From JADJLQ01 sp038251405 (GTDB lineage: Bacteria; Bacteroidota; Bacteroidia; Chitinophagales; Saprospiraceae), in NCBI GenBank assembly GCA_038251405.1, contig JBBSBH010000003.1, forward strand, positions 136,090 through 200,089: a stretch of 64,000 nucleotides of DNA. The letters are read 5' to 3'. The notes beneath the pieces were generated by a model. The model had not been told where the DNA came from. It searched no databases and was given only the letters and a program-made list of their open reading frames with translations. The position numbers were made by a program, and so were the translations under genes. This document shows, in pieces, positions 18,808-28,328 of this stretch; within the stretch, counting starts at the first letter, position 1, and every line of letters starts with the position of its first letter.

Positions 18808-19566
18808 TCACAACTCTTTTTGAAAAGGTACAATTGAAGCAAATTTCCTAAGATCTTCAATTTTATAATGGCTTTCTGAATAGCTCTTATCAGATAGGTT
18901 ATTTATTTCAGTTTTGTGATCAGAGCTTCCACAGCAACCAAGAGCTTCTTCTGCAATTTCCAAGGTAGGATTTACAGGGCGTAAATCACAGCCAAAAATA
19001 TCGTCACTAACTAATAATTTTCCAAAAGCGAATTCATAATATGTACTTCCTTGTGGATAAACCCAAAATTTTTCTTTCACTTGAACATGGCAGCAATAAA
19101 CCTTTTTTCCATCGCCGCCTTGTTTCTTTATTGGTAGATGATGCAATTCTGCTATTTGTGGAATAGCATTATATACCTCATATGCTTTTTCTGACTCTTC
19201 ACGGATATCTATGCCGATATGATCCAAATGGGGATAAGAAAATGAAGCGAGCCCGGCTCTTTCTTCTTCTGAAACGGGTATACTGGAAAAAATAAAATTA
19301 TAGCCTCCTGGGAATGCATATTTAATATACCCTTCTTTGGCATTTTGTGATTCTGCTCCTTGGAGTAGGATATCTTCATGTGGCAAGAAAGCGGTATTAG
19401 GAACTTTTATATGCAAGTGAATGCAATCTGCAAAAGACAGTTGGTCTTTAAATACAAAATCGGTATCAGTCATTTCCTTTAAATGTTTTTGAGTATTTAC
19501 TGGAAGAAGGTGGATACTTGTAAAATATTCAAGTAAGCTATTAAGTTGAGTGGTATTAAATTTCAT
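18808..19566 (-). CDS. VOC-superfamily protein of ArsI/CadI type with vicinal cysteines
   Basis: 252 residues. The middle has the pattern VYCCHVQVKEKFWVYPQG followed by STYYEFAF, which matches the vicinal-Cys metal/arsenical site and the following strand of ArsI/CadI glyoxalase-fold proteins (C-As lyases and cadmium-induced proteins). A second Cys pair (ALGCCGSSD) follows near residue 210. HIGIDI near residue 115 would supply a metal-ligand His. The last 20 or so residues (YKIEDLRKFASIVPFQ) look like the start of the adjacent AhpD-like gene. The reading frame may therefore be a fusion created by decay, or an original two-domain protein now cut short. Function in organoarsenical or metal detoxification is inferred. 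Confidence 0.55.
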   Translation of the reverse strand: MKFNTTQLNSLLEYFTSIHLLPVNTQKHLKEMTDTDFVFKDQLSFADCIHLHIKVPNTAFLPHEDILLQGAESQNAKEGYIKYAFPGGYNFIFSSIPVSEEERAGLASFSYPHLDHIGIDIREESEKAYEVYNAIPQIAELHHLPIKKQGGDGKKVYCCHVQVKEKFWVYPQGSTYYEFAFGKLLVSDDIFGCDLRPVNPTLEIAEEALGCCGSSDHKTEINNLSDKSYSESHYKIEDLRKFASIVPFQKEL

Positions 19567-19785
19567 AAAGGGACTTGAAGGAGTGAAAAATTTATTTCTA
19601 AATAAACCAATTTTTTAAAGGGTTAAAAGAATGAGGCAAATTTTATTTCACAAAATAGCGTAAAATTAATCACTCTAAAAATGCTGGCTAATCAATTTAT
19701 AAACATATCCGACATCCCCAAAAAAACAAGCATTTCCTTATCGATATTTTTTATCCTATTATTTATTCAGGAATAGTCCTCCAAC

Positions 19786-21018
19786 TCACAATTCAATCGA
19801 AGCTCCTTCGTGGGCAAGGAAGCAGGTGAATGTGTAGTTCCGCTCCGCAATCGTCATCTGACAGAACTCCGAAATCTGGTCCAGGAAAGCGTCGTCATGA
19901 GAAGGATCATGATGGAAAATAGCCAAACGCTTAACTTTTGCTTCAGCAGCTCGTTCCAAGGCATCCAGGAAGGTGCTGTGACCCCATCCCTTTTTCTGCG
20001 CATACTCTTCTTCTGTATACTGAGCTTCGGAAATTAATAAATCTGCATTTAAGGCAAAACGTGCAATTTCTTGGTCCAGTGGATTAGGACCTGGCATACC
20101 AGGTGACAAACGCCCGTAATTCTCGTGATCGCTTATATAGACCAGGGATCGGCCCGCATAAGTTATCCGAAAACCTATTGCAAGACCGGGATGGTTAAGG
20201 AACATATAGGAAATCTGAATCTCTCCCAGATTCACTTCTGATTGTAACTCCCGAAATTCCATGTTTGCCTTCATCTCGGTTAAAGGCACCGGAAAGTAGT
20301 CATTGTCCATCTGTCCCCGAAACACTTTTTCAAGCGGTTTTTCCGCACCGTGCAGGCTGTAGATCGTAAATTCATTTCCTGGAACAAAAGCTGGCGCAAA
20401 AAATGGGAATCCCTGAATATGATCCACATGTGTATGGCCTATGAAGATGTGCCCTTTGATTGGTCTTTGCTGGAATTCTTTTAGTAGGGAAAGTCCCAGC
20501 AGCCGAATCCCTGTGCCGGCATCCAGAATCAGCAAATGATCACCACATCTTACCTCGGTGCAAGCGGTATTGCCGCCATATTTCACAGTGTCTGGCCCTG
20601 GCGTCGCAATCGAACCACGTACACCCCAGAACTTAAGGGTAAAAGGTGGTATGGTTTCTCCGAGAAGTTCGGTAATAGTTTTCCAGAAGACCTGCAAATC
20701 GAATGGTTTACTCAAATAACGATCTGCACCCAGTCGTACGGTTCTTTCCAAATCCGCCACATACGTTTTGGCGGAGATCACCAGGATCTTGACATGATTA
20801 AGACTGGGGTCGTTACGGATCTCTTGAATGAGCGTGTAGCCATGCATCTTGGGCATCATTAAATCCAGAACTACCACATTGGGATGGCGTTCTTTTGCTA
20901 TTCGCAACCCATCGGCTCCATTGTCAGCGGTCAAAATCTCCACCGCTTCTGATTGTAGCCGTTTCGACATGAAAGTCAAAATCGCAGGATTATCGTCGAT
21001 CAATAGAATTTTTTTCAT
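19786..21018 (-). CDS. Response-regulator receiver fused to metallo-beta-lactamase-fold hydrolase
   Basis: About 410 residues. A CheY-like receiver domain (about 1-118: LIDDN, phospho-acceptor in VVLDLMMPK, KPF) is followed by an MBL-fold hydrolase (about 130-410) with GVRGSIATPG, the metal motif HTHVDH and later HPG and SDHE blocks, as in the PhnP / cAMP-phosphodiesterase-like branch. Phosphorylation would plausibly gate hydrolysis of a nucleotide or other phosphodiester. It is 79 bp downstream of a hybrid kinase in the same orientation, so the two probably form a signalling pair. ATG at 21018 is chosen over a TTG two codons upstream. Base composition is more GC-rich than the surroundings. 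Confidence 0.8.
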   Translation of the reverse strand: MKKILLIDDNPAILTFMSKRLQSEAVEILTADNGADGLRIAKERHPNVVVLDLMMPKMHGYTLIQEIRNDPSLNHVKILVISAKTYVADLERTVRLGADRYLSKPFDLQVFWKTITELLGETIPPFTLKFWGVRGSIATPGPDTVKYGGNTACTEVRCGDHLLILDAGTGIRLLGLSLLKEFQQRPIKGHIFIGHTHVDHIQGFPFFAPAFVPGNEFTIYSLHGAEKPLEKVFRGQMDNDYFPVPLTEMKANMEFRELQSEVNLGEIQISYMFLNHPGLAIGFRITYAGRSLVYISDHENYGRLSPGMPGPNPLDQEIARFALNADLLISEAQYTEEEYAQKKGWGHSTFLDALERAAEAKVKRLAIFHHDPSHDDAFLDQISEFCQMTIAERNYTFTCFLAHEGASIEL

Positions 21019-21097
21019 AAACAATATCTATGAGCGTTAAAAGATTATCGAATATAATGTGCACATTTCATATCTCTTACATTATTTGAAGAGCTTT

Positions 21098-23611
21098 TCA
21101 TGAAATATTAAGCGCTAGGTTTAATGCGTCCATGAAGGCATTGAACCTGATCGGTTTGGTGAGATACAAGAAGAAACCTGCTTGCAGGCCCTTCTCAATG
21201 TCTCGTTCCATAGCATTTGCGGTAAGAGCAATGACTGGTATGTGCGCCGTTGCCGTGTTTTCTCGCAAGATTTTCAGGGCTTCGATGCCGCTCATGCCGG
21301 GCAAATTAATGTCCATCAGGATCACATCTGGCTGGTTGATTCGAGCAAGCTCAATGCCCATCTTCCCGTTCATAGCACTTAGCAGACGCAAATCAAGTCT
21401 GCGAGCGATAAGTTGCTCTACCAGTTTCAGATTAGCCGGGTTATCCTCGACATATAGCACGGTACGCAGTGGCGCGCCATCCTCAATTTCCGATGGGACA
21501 ACCAAGGCAGGTTCCGCTCGATCAGCGACATGTTGTGGCGCTTCTGCTGAGTCTAGCTCAATCCAGAACTTGCTTCCTTTACTTACTTTGCTTTCCACTC
21601 CAATCGTTCCTCCCATAAGTTCGACCAGTCGCTTAGTTACCACCAGGCCTATTCCCGTACCCTGATCGCTTCCGCCTTCTTGTCCGAGGCGATTGAACGG
21701 CTGGAAAAGTTGAGCCAGTTTTTCCTCAGATAGTCCCTCGCCGGTGTCTTCGACACTGATTTGTATGCGTCCAAATGTATTCAGTGCGGAGGACACAATT
21801 ACTGTTCCAGCTGCCCGGTTGTATTTTATTGAATTGGAAAGAAGATTGATGAGCACTTGCTTCAATCTGGTCCGGTCAGCATTGACATAGCAAGGGGCTT
21901 CGTACTGTGGAAAAGAAACTTGAACGTTATTTTGTTGAGCCTGCGGCTCGATCATGGCTTGGCATTCGAGCATAACTTCAGATAGCAATACCGGCTCTGG
22001 TGACAACGACACTTTTCCGGATTCGATAACTGCGAGATCAAGAATTTCGTTGATCAGCTTCAGCAAGTGCCATCCTGCCTGGAGGATCTGGGTTATGTTT
22101 TCCATTTGAGTCGGCGGTGGCGGTGGTATATTAGACTCCAGGAGCTGAGCGAAACCGAGGATAGCACTGAGTGGGGTGCGAAGCTCATGGCTCATGCTGG
22201 AAAGGAAGTCAGATTTCGCAAGGTTGGCTCTTTCAGCCTCAGATTTTGCGATCTCCAACTCGACATTTTTATCCTGCAATGTCCATTCAAAGCGTTTGAG
22301 TTCGGTGACATCGCGCGCCGCCGCAAACACACCCTGCAGCTTTCTATCCCTGTTATAAAAGGTAGTCGCATTGTAGGACACCACGGTCTTTTTCCCATCT
22401 CTGGTGCGAGCAGTAAGCTCATAGTTGGTGACTTTTTTTTCGCTGAGTACCAGCTTGATGCCCGCTTCGGCACGATCCGGATCAGTAAAATAATTCTTAA
22501 AAGGAGCTCCGATTAGTTCGTCACGGGTGCAGCCTGTGAGTGCCTCCATCTGTTTATTCACATCTGTGATGATGCCTGATGGATCAGTGGTCATCAGTGC
22601 GTCTATATTGGATTCGATGAGAGAGCGCGTGTAGAATTGCTGGTCACGCAGGCGTTGATCAAGCTTCTTCTGCTCTTCTTCCACTTGCTTGCGCGCTGTA
22701 TTATCAGTGCCTATCAGAAGATATCCAATGATTGCATCTTGATCGTCGCGCAAAGCGGTCACTGACACGACCGCTGGAAAGCGGCTACCATCTTTGCGGA
22801 TGTAGGTCAATTCGTAGATGTCTTCTATCCCGCGCGAGGCTTTAAAGACCAAAGCTTCAAAGCCCGGTGTGATAGTGGTTGCGAGCTCAAAGCTTAATGT
22901 CTTGGCACGAGCAATTACTTCCTCCGGATCGGAAATGTCTGCCGGGGTGATCTTGTCCAATACTTCAGCGGCTGTGTAGCCCAACATACGCTCTGCACCT
23001 ACGTTGAAGATTTGAATGACCCCTTTCGCATCAGTGGCAATGCTCGAGAAGTTGGCACTGTTGAAAATCGCGTTCTGCAAAGCCCCCGCTCTAAGCAGGG
23101 CTTCTTCTGCCTGCTTGCGCGCCGTGTTATCGGTGCCGATCAAAAGGTAACCGATGATGGAGCTTTGTGCGTCGCGAAGAGCTGTGACAGATACCACCGC
23201 TGGGAAGCGGCTGCTGTCCTTGCGTATGTAAGTCAATTCATAGATGTCTTCTATCCCGCGTGAAGCCTTGAAGACAAGGGCTTCGAATCCGGGAGCAATC
23301 GGGGTGGCTAGTTCGAGGCTCAGTGTTTCTGCGCGTGCGATCACTTCGTGCGAATCGGAAATCTGGGCTGGAGTGATCTTATTCAGTACTTCGGCGGCAG
23401 TATAACCTAACATCCGTTCGGCTCCTACATTGAATAATTGAATCACACCCTTTGCATCTGTGGCGATAATCGAGAAGTTGGCACTATTGAAAATTGCATT
23501 CTGTAAAGCCCCTGCTGCAAGTAGTGCTTCTTGTCGCCGTCCCTCGGAAAGGACATCTATTGTGCCCGCTGCCTCGGTGATGACTGCAGCGTTGAGATTC
23601 TTATTAGACAT
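21098..23611 (-). CDS. Cytosolic hybrid histidine kinase with three PAS domains
   Basis: 837 residues and no membrane segment. Order: two nearly identical PAS-PAC modules (about residues 25-165 and 167-307), a third PAS (about 325-440), HisKA with SHELRTPL (His near 474), HATPase (INLLSNSIKYN, DTGEGL, GTGIGL), and a C-terminal receiver (VLYVEDN, acceptor Asp in ILMDINLPG near 766, KPI). The first two PAS copies are about 90 percent identical with a 142-residue (426-bp) period, visible in the DNA too, so the duplication is recent. It lies just upstream of the receiver-MBL gene, the likely phosphotransfer partner. Signal unknown. GC-rich codon use compared with neighbours suggests acquisition. 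Confidence 0.88.
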   Translation of the reverse strand: MSNKNLNAAVITEAAGTIDVLSEGRRQEALLAAGALQNAIFNSANFSIIATDAKGVIQLFNVGAERMLGYTAAEVLNKITPAQISDSHEVIARAETLSLELATPIAPGFEALVFKASRGIEDIYELTYIRKDSSRFPAVVSVTALRDAQSSIIGYLLIGTDNTARKQAEEALLRAGALQNAIFNSANFSSIATDAKGVIQIFNVGAERMLGYTAAEVLDKITPADISDPEEVIARAKTLSFELATTITPGFEALVFKASRGIEDIYELTYIRKDGSRFPAVVSVTALRDDQDAIIGYLLIGTDNTARKQVEEEQKKLDQRLRDQQFYTRSLIESNIDALMTTDPSGIITDVNKQMEALTGCTRDELIGAPFKNYFTDPDRAEAGIKLVLSEKKVTNYELTARTRDGKKTVVSYNATTFYNRDRKLQGVFAAARDVTELKRFEWTLQDKNVELEIAKSEAERANLAKSDFLSSMSHELRTPLSAILGFAQLLESNIPPPPPTQMENITQILQAGWHLLKLINEILDLAVIESGKVSLSPEPVLLSEVMLECQAMIEPQAQQNNVQVSFPQYEAPCYVNADRTRLKQVLINLLSNSIKYNRAAGTVIVSSALNTFGRIQISVEDTGEGLSEEKLAQLFQPFNRLGQEGGSDQGTGIGLVVTKRLVELMGGTIGVESKVSKGSKFWIELDSAEAPQHVADRAEPALVVPSEIEDGAPLRTVLYVEDNPANLKLVEQLIARRLDLRLLSAMNGKMGIELARINQPDVILMDINLPGMSGIEALKILRENTATAHIPVIALTANAMERDIEKGLQAGFFLYLTKPIRFNAFMDALNLALNIS

Positions 23612-24790
23612 TACTCACGCTCCTTTCAATAGTTGTTGAAAACTCATTCATGATTGTTCCATCTTGTTTATAATAATCGACTCATCGATCAGTCCACCAA
23701 TCTTGGTATCAACCTCAATTTACGCTTTAATGCTACCATCTCGGTGAAAAGTAATTATATACCCAAAACCAGAGCTTTGCGAAGGAGAGTTAACTGGCCA
23801 GAATTTGTGCAGGAAATGCATTTTTAAATGAGCAGCTACCATATGCTTTATTGGTCTTTAACAAACAAAAATAAAATATTGGCTGTCTGGTAAGTTTTGA
23901 AAGAATTTTTAAGAAAGCTCTTCGCTTAGGTAAAATAAAATGTGAAGCCAATTGCTTTGGATTGTATGTTGGTTTTGCTTCTCTTTTTATTTTGCGAAGG
24001 ATGGCAACCATGCTTGTCCGAAAAAATTGTTCATTTATAGCTCCTCAGTTTCAAGTTCGCTATGTCGCTATGGGGTTTAAGCTAACGGTTTTAATTGCCG
24101 AAAGATTGGAAATTCATTCCTGGTACTGCCCGGAACTAAATTTAAATTAAAAATATTGATCACAAGCTAAGAGCAAAGATCAATTGAAGCCATCTAGCTC
24201 AAACCAAAGCTGATAGCGACTTGAAGTACCAACGTCCAGCTATAAAACATAAAATGGTTCAAAGGCGTAATTGGCAGCACTGCTGACCGTTGTAGCAAAC
24301 CCCATTCTTCAAACAACTATTCATTAGTACCCGATCTGCTTGTTTTTATATTGTCTCCCCAACGGTTATTCTATGGCGCATAATAAGGACAAGCAAAAGC
24401 GATTACCAGAGATTAGAATACAATTAAAATTGAAACATCAAAAGCCTTAAGTGAAGTGCCGATAGAAATTATTGTGCTGGAAAAATATCAAGTAGATATT
24501 AAAATTTAAGAAGTGTAATACTGGTAGGTATATGCTCAGGAAAGTGATCAACTTGTATGATAAAAATTTGAATGAAAAAGAGCCCGATATTAGTCTGAAA
24601 TATTCTTCTATAATAAATTACCAACAAAAGCTTTAATCTATGTGACATCCTAATTATGGAGCAGTTACCATTATTTTTTTTTAGCGTCATCACAAATGAG
24701 AAGACGGTTCTATGTAGGAAACAAAATTTATACGAGTAAAAATAAAGTCGTTTGTTTTTGCCATAGCTGGTTTACTAATTTAAAGGTTTA
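23612..24790. other. Gene-poor stretch at the start of the accessory region
   Basis: 1.18 kb with no credible gene; the short open frames here lack family resemblance. It holds one degenerate palindromic repeat (about 24081-24275) of the type that spaces the genes from here to the end of the window. Confidence 0.5.
24081..24275. repeat. Degenerate attC-like palindromic repeat (Ra)
   Basis: Begins with GCTAACGG and ends ATTGGC. The interior carries the block CAAAGCTGATAGCGACTTG followed by ACGTCCAGC, which is shared with the longer intact repeats near 28.7 and 41.8 kb. The arms pair poorly, so this is a decayed copy. It precedes the methyltransferase module. Confidence 0.4.
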
Positions 24791-25636
24791 TTATTTCTCT
24801 CCATAAATTACAAGAGCACTGCAATCAATTGCAACTTTGCCATCAGGATATTTCTGATTAATTAATTCATATACTTCAATTTTTATTTTTGATTTCAAAG
24901 CATCGTCAGCTTTGCCAAGAGCAGCAACTATAGGTGCGCCTACTTCAGTCATCATACTCCAATAAACATCCGTGGTTCCACAGTTGAGTTTTCCGGCAAT
25001 TTCTGTTTCCGAAATATTTTTTAAACCTGCTTGATTGAACAAATCTTCCATGAGGCCACTCTTGGCACAACGAAACATACCGGGAGCTCCGGATGGAGGT
25101 GAGGGTAATTGCATATTCTTATTGATGGTGCTCATAATAGCAGTGACCCAGAAATTTTTTTCAGGCACATTCCACACAGATGTGGCAATTCTTCCACCCG
25201 GTTTCAGCACACGCATCATTTCTTTTGCTGCAAGCAGCATATCAGGAAAAAACATAAAACCAAAACGACAACTTACTGCATCAAATGTATTGTCAGCAAA
25301 TGGAAGTTCACAAACATCGCATATTTTGGTTTCAAAATTTTTAATACCCCGCAGGACAGCATTTTCACGGGCTACTTCAAGCATACCTTCAGCAAGGTCG
25401 GTGCTTATTACTTTTCCATTAGTCAACATAGTAGCTATGGTAAGTCCGGGTTCGCCTGTCCCTGCTGCGACATCAAGTACCACATCATTGCCAGTGGGTT
25501 TTAGTAAACGAATGATTTCATCACGCATTGGTTTTAAGAAGTCCATAGTAAGGTCGTCCCACTTTTTCCACCCCTGTGAAAATTTATTCCAACTTTCTTT
25601 CTGCTGTTCACGGATTTGTTCTAATTGTGCTTCCAT
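24791..25636 (-). CDS. Class I SAM-dependent methyltransferase (UbiE/Coq5-like)
   Basis: 281 residues. SAM-binding motif I is VLDVAAGTGEPG near residue 55, motif II is VISTDLAEGMLEVAR, and the post-motif region DNTFDAVSCRFGFMFF is followed by MMRVLKPGGR. This set is typical of UbiE-like small-molecule C- or O-methyltransferases. The substrate cannot be told from sequence, and no quinone genes are nearby. It forms a single-gene module bounded by decayed palindromic repeats on both sides. ATG at 25636. Confidence 0.82.
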   Translation of the reverse strand: MEAQLEQIREQQKESWNKFSQGWKKWDDLTMDFLKPMRDEIIRLLKPTGNDVVLDVAAGTGEPGLTIATMLTNGKVISTDLAEGMLEVARENAVLRGIKNFETKICDVCELPFADNTFDAVSCRFGFMFFPDMLLAAKEMMRVLKPGGRIATSVWNVPEKNFWVTAIMSTINKNMQLPSPPSGAPGMFRCAKSGLMEDLFNQAGLKNISETEIAGKLNCGTTDVYWSMMTEVGAPIVAALGKADDALKSKIKIEVYELINQKYPDGKVAIDCSALVIYGEK

Positions 25637-26144
25637 GTTTTTTTTGGTTTAATTATTTGTTTATGACAAAGATAATTTAAATAAACATTTTACAATTTTA
25701 TTTGAATAAGTAAAAGTGCATTGACGCTAAAAGTCCCCTAATAGTAATGTAAGCAAATTTTTCAATCGTAGTTCCCTGGAAACTTTCTCTAAAGCTATTA
25801 TACAAAATCTGCAAAACAAATAAAATGTTACTTGCATTGGCAAGCCAAGAAAGCAATTTAATGATTGGTGAATTTGCTTTTCCCAATATGTTTTGAGTTT
25901 AAGCTCTTGTTGGAAATTTTTCTCGCTAATAGGAAAATAGTCACAATAAGAAATATGAAATTAGCTGAAAAATTGGAATATAAATGCATTTTTATTGCTT
26001 TACTCTACCATCCAGCTTCACCCAGATAGCAATCGGGACTGATTGTGTAATTAGCTGAAGCTTGATTGTCCAGCTACGCTTGCAGGATTACATTTGTTAT
26101 AGGCTACATACTTTCCCAGAAAAGTCTGCCGACTGATTTTGTAA
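25637..26144. other. Noncoding stretch holding a decayed palindromic repeat (Rb)
   Basis: 508 bp without a gene. The right part (to about 26104) ends in TGTCCAGCTACGCTTGCA and GTTATAGGC, which parallels the closing arm of the intact repeat at 41.9 kb. The opening arm is hard to place, so the repeat is called decayed. Confidence 0.4.
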
Positions 26145-26555
26145 TTATTTTTTTTGGCCAAGTGAAAACCAATTACCTGAATCGTCCTTTAGTAATGCCT
26201 CAAAACCATAAAATTCTTTTGTGGGTGGTTTTTTAAACTCAACACCTTTAACTTTTAGTTCTTCATAAGTTGCAAGCAAGTCGTTACATTCAAAAACTCC
26301 AAAACCAAAAGTTCCTTTGCTAACTAAGTCCCGCATTTGTTTAGCAGATTCTTTGGTGAACATCATTCCTTCGTCAATGGACATTAAGGAAATTTCCAAG
26401 TCGGGCTGATCTGGCGGACAAACAGTTAACCATCGCATACCTGGTCCCATTGGTGCATCAGTATGAACTTTAAAACCGAGTTTGTTAACGTAAAACTCAA
26501 AAGCACTGTCCTGATTAAGAACAAAAACACTAACGTGATTTAATTTTGTAATCAT
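26145..26555 (-). CDS. VOC-family (glyoxalase/bleomycin-resistance fold) protein
   Basis: 136 residues from the ATG at 26555; an upstream in-frame TTG was rejected because the family starts at MITKLNHVSVFVLNQD. The single betaalphabetabetabeta repeat pair includes SAFEFYVNKLGFKVHTD and a C-terminal GFEALLKDDSGNWFSLGQ. This is the common environmental VOC subfamily found beside AraC regulators. The reaction is unknown. It lies 44 bp downstream of a short AraC-type regulator on the same strand, so the two form one regulator-enzyme cassette. Confidence 0.82.
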   Translation of the reverse strand: MITKLNHVSVFVLNQDSAFEFYVNKLGFKVHTDAPMGPGMRWLTVCPPDQPDLEISLMSIDEGMMFTKESAKQMRDLVSKGTFGFGVFECNDLLATYEELKVKGVEFKKPPTKEFYGFEALLKDDSGNWFSLGQKK

Positions 26556-26599
26556 TATTTTATTTTTAATTGTGAGTTGCAAATCTCAGCAATTGATTT

Positions 26600-27043
26600 C
26601 TATCGCTCTTCTTGAAAATTGCTATTTTTTGTCCAACCTTTATTTTCGGCAAAACAGTTTGGGACATATTTAAGTGGGGTCTTGACCATATCGGCTTTTA
26701 GCTTTTTTTGTTGTTGTTGATATGCCGCAGGTGTTATGCCAACTGTCCGCTTAAAAAGTCCTGTGAAAGAACTGATGCTATCAAACCCCACGGCATAACA
26801 AACCTCAGAAACAGGATTGGCAGTTTTTAAAAGCATTTTAGCTTTTTCAATTCTTACGATGGTTAAATATTGGTAAGGTGTCTTGTTATAAATAGTTTTA
26901 AAAAGACGGATGAAATGAAATTTGGAAAAGCAAGCTTCGTCCGCGATATTGTCAAGGTCAATGTTATCACCAAAGTGTTCGTCAATAAACAGTTTTGCAT
27001 GAACAATTCGTCTATATAAATATATTTTTGGATAATGTTCCAT
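26600..27043 (-). CDS. Short AraC-family regulator (DNA-binding domain only)
   Basis: 147 residues made up almost wholly of the two helix-turn-helix motifs of AraC proteins (about residues 8-110: IADEACFSKFHFIRLFK and VCYAVGFDSISSFTGLFKRT, then GITPAAYQQ). No ligand-binding domain is present, as is usual for the SoxS/MarA-size regulators paired with VOC genes in Bacteroidota. It probably controls the VOC gene that follows and its own expression. ATG at 27043. Confidence 0.85.
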   Translation of the reverse strand: MEHYPKIYLYRRIVHAKLFIDEHFGDNIDLDNIADEACFSKFHFIRLFKTIYNKTPYQYLTIVRIEKAKMLLKTANPVSEVCYAVGFDSISSFTGLFKRTVGITPAAYQQQQKKLKADMVKTPLKYVPNCFAENKGWTKNSNFQEER

Positions 27044-27107
27044 TGTTGTATTGCAATGAGTTTAAAGTGTCGTTAACTGTTTCTGACTAACGATTTAATT
27101 TCGTGTT

Positions 27108-27590
27108 GGAAAACAATTAATTACTAGTGTTAAATCTTCAATAGTCAAACCAAACTTAGTAATTTGTTTTTGAATTATCTTTATTTTGCCAATCTTTTCG
27201 TTTTGATCTAAAAGAGATATCCTTTGGGATTTATATATGGTTGAGACTTGGTAGTCATATTCCAAATAATTACTGAAAGTTTTCTACCTGTAGTACTTAT
27301 TGCCGATACGCTTCCTTTTTTAAAACGTATTCTCTGAAAAAATCTCTTTGGGGAGTAAGTCTTGATTCTACCTTTGGGCACTTTTCTCGATATTATTTTT
27401 CAACTCGCCCCTTGGTGATTGGTGCTAACTTTAGCCTGCTTGCAAATTGTTTAGTGGAGGGAATTATTTTTATTCCTTCTAATTCTACTTCTCTGATTAA
27501 TACCAAAATAGTACCATGTGAAAAGGCTCAATGGCCATCAAATCAACACTTTCATAGTATTGGTAAGCTACAATATTGAGGTCTATGTTT
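27108..27590 (-). pseudogene. Decayed IS110-family transposase (C-terminal half)
   Basis: On the minus strand, frames with many stops and shifts spell out the C-terminal half of the same transposase that is better preserved at 56.7-58.1 kb. Visible pieces are TILVLIREVELEG, STKQFASRLKLAP, ISTTGRKLSVIIWNM and the tail KQITKFGLTIEDLTLVIN (compare KKQVAKFDLTKEDFGFVTN there). The short sequence beyond the stop, TCTGACTAACG, is identical in both copies. The element is dead and its 5' half is missing. Confidence 0.7.
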
Positions 27591-27688
27591 TAGGGTGCTT
27601 TTATTGTTTCTTTGGTGCGTCTTTTTGTCTATAAATGTTATCTGCTGGTGTTCTTTTCTACTATACACTTTGGATAATAGATTATAAA

Positions 27689-28219
27689 TTATTTATTGAG
27701 TTTTTCGTACTCTTCTTTAGTTATTTCATTTAGATTTTCCAATATCAATACTTGTGCCTTTCCATTCGGTAAAATAAATTTCTTTGTTGTTTCAATTCCA
27801 CTTGATGAGAACTTTCCTTCACCAACAATTTTACCACTTCCGTTTGTCATTTCAATATCATATGTCCAATTGCTCCATTTCCAAGTTTCACCAGCGAATG
27901 TAATAGTACCCGAAAAACTTTTTGCATCATCAGTTGCTGTAAAGACATTGTTTTTGTCGGTTTGAGTCAATTTTGTATTAAACAATTTGCCGTCTTGTAT
28001 AACATATTCAATAATTGTTTTTCCCTTTTCGTCTATTGTTCTTTTTACTAAAGAGTGCTTTACAGGACCATAAGATATTTTCCCATCAGGGGAATTAGTT
28101 TTCACTTCACCATAATAATAATGGGTGTTCAGAATATCATTCTTAGTAATATTCTTAGAAGAACTGCATGCAGATATGATTATAAATGCACAAAATAAAA
28201 TTGAAAAATTTGATTTCAT
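27689..28219 (-). CDS. Lipoprotein of unknown function
   Basis: 176 residues starting with a lipoprotein signal (FIIISACSSSK, Cys near residue 18), so probably anchored in a membrane. The mature part has beta-rich segments (GTITFAGETWKWSNWTYDIE, GSGKIVGEGKF) resembling small lipocalin-like or DUF3833-like lipoproteins, but I do not recognise a named family. It sits between an IS66 end fragment and an IS110 remnant, so its promoter region may have been replaced. ATG at 28219. Confidence 0.6.
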   Translation of the reverse strand: MKSNFSILFCAFIIISACSSSKNITKNDILNTHYYYGEVKTNSPDGKISYGPVKHSLVKRTIDEKGKTIIEYVIQDGKLFNTKLTQTDKNNVFTATDDAKSFSGTITFAGETWKWSNWTYDIEMTNGSGKIVGEGKFSSSGIETTKKFILPNGKAQVLILENLNEITKEEYEKLNK

Positions 28220-28249
28220 TTTCTTGTTGATTTGTTATTTGTGAGTAAA

Positions 28250-28328
28250 GTATTTTTTTCATTTGTTTTTTTATCGAACCTAAGCAGCTTTATAGACTCA
28301 TACAAGATGTACTTCGTCGGACGGATAC
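28250..28328 (-). mobile_element. IS66-family left-end remnant
   Basis: On the minus strand this about 80-bp piece matches the left end of the intact IS66 copy at 59545. It has the terminal sequence GTATCCGTCCGACGAAGTAC, then CATCTTGTATGA, then the run GATAAAAAAA leading into ATGAAAAAA, the start of tnpA. The rest of the element is gone. It cuts off the 3' end of the short membrane-protein gene beside it. Confidence 0.75.

Noticed and set aside
23790..24011. Minus-strand open frame of 73 codons
   Set aside because: No start context, no recognisable domain, and it lies in decayed intergenic DNA.
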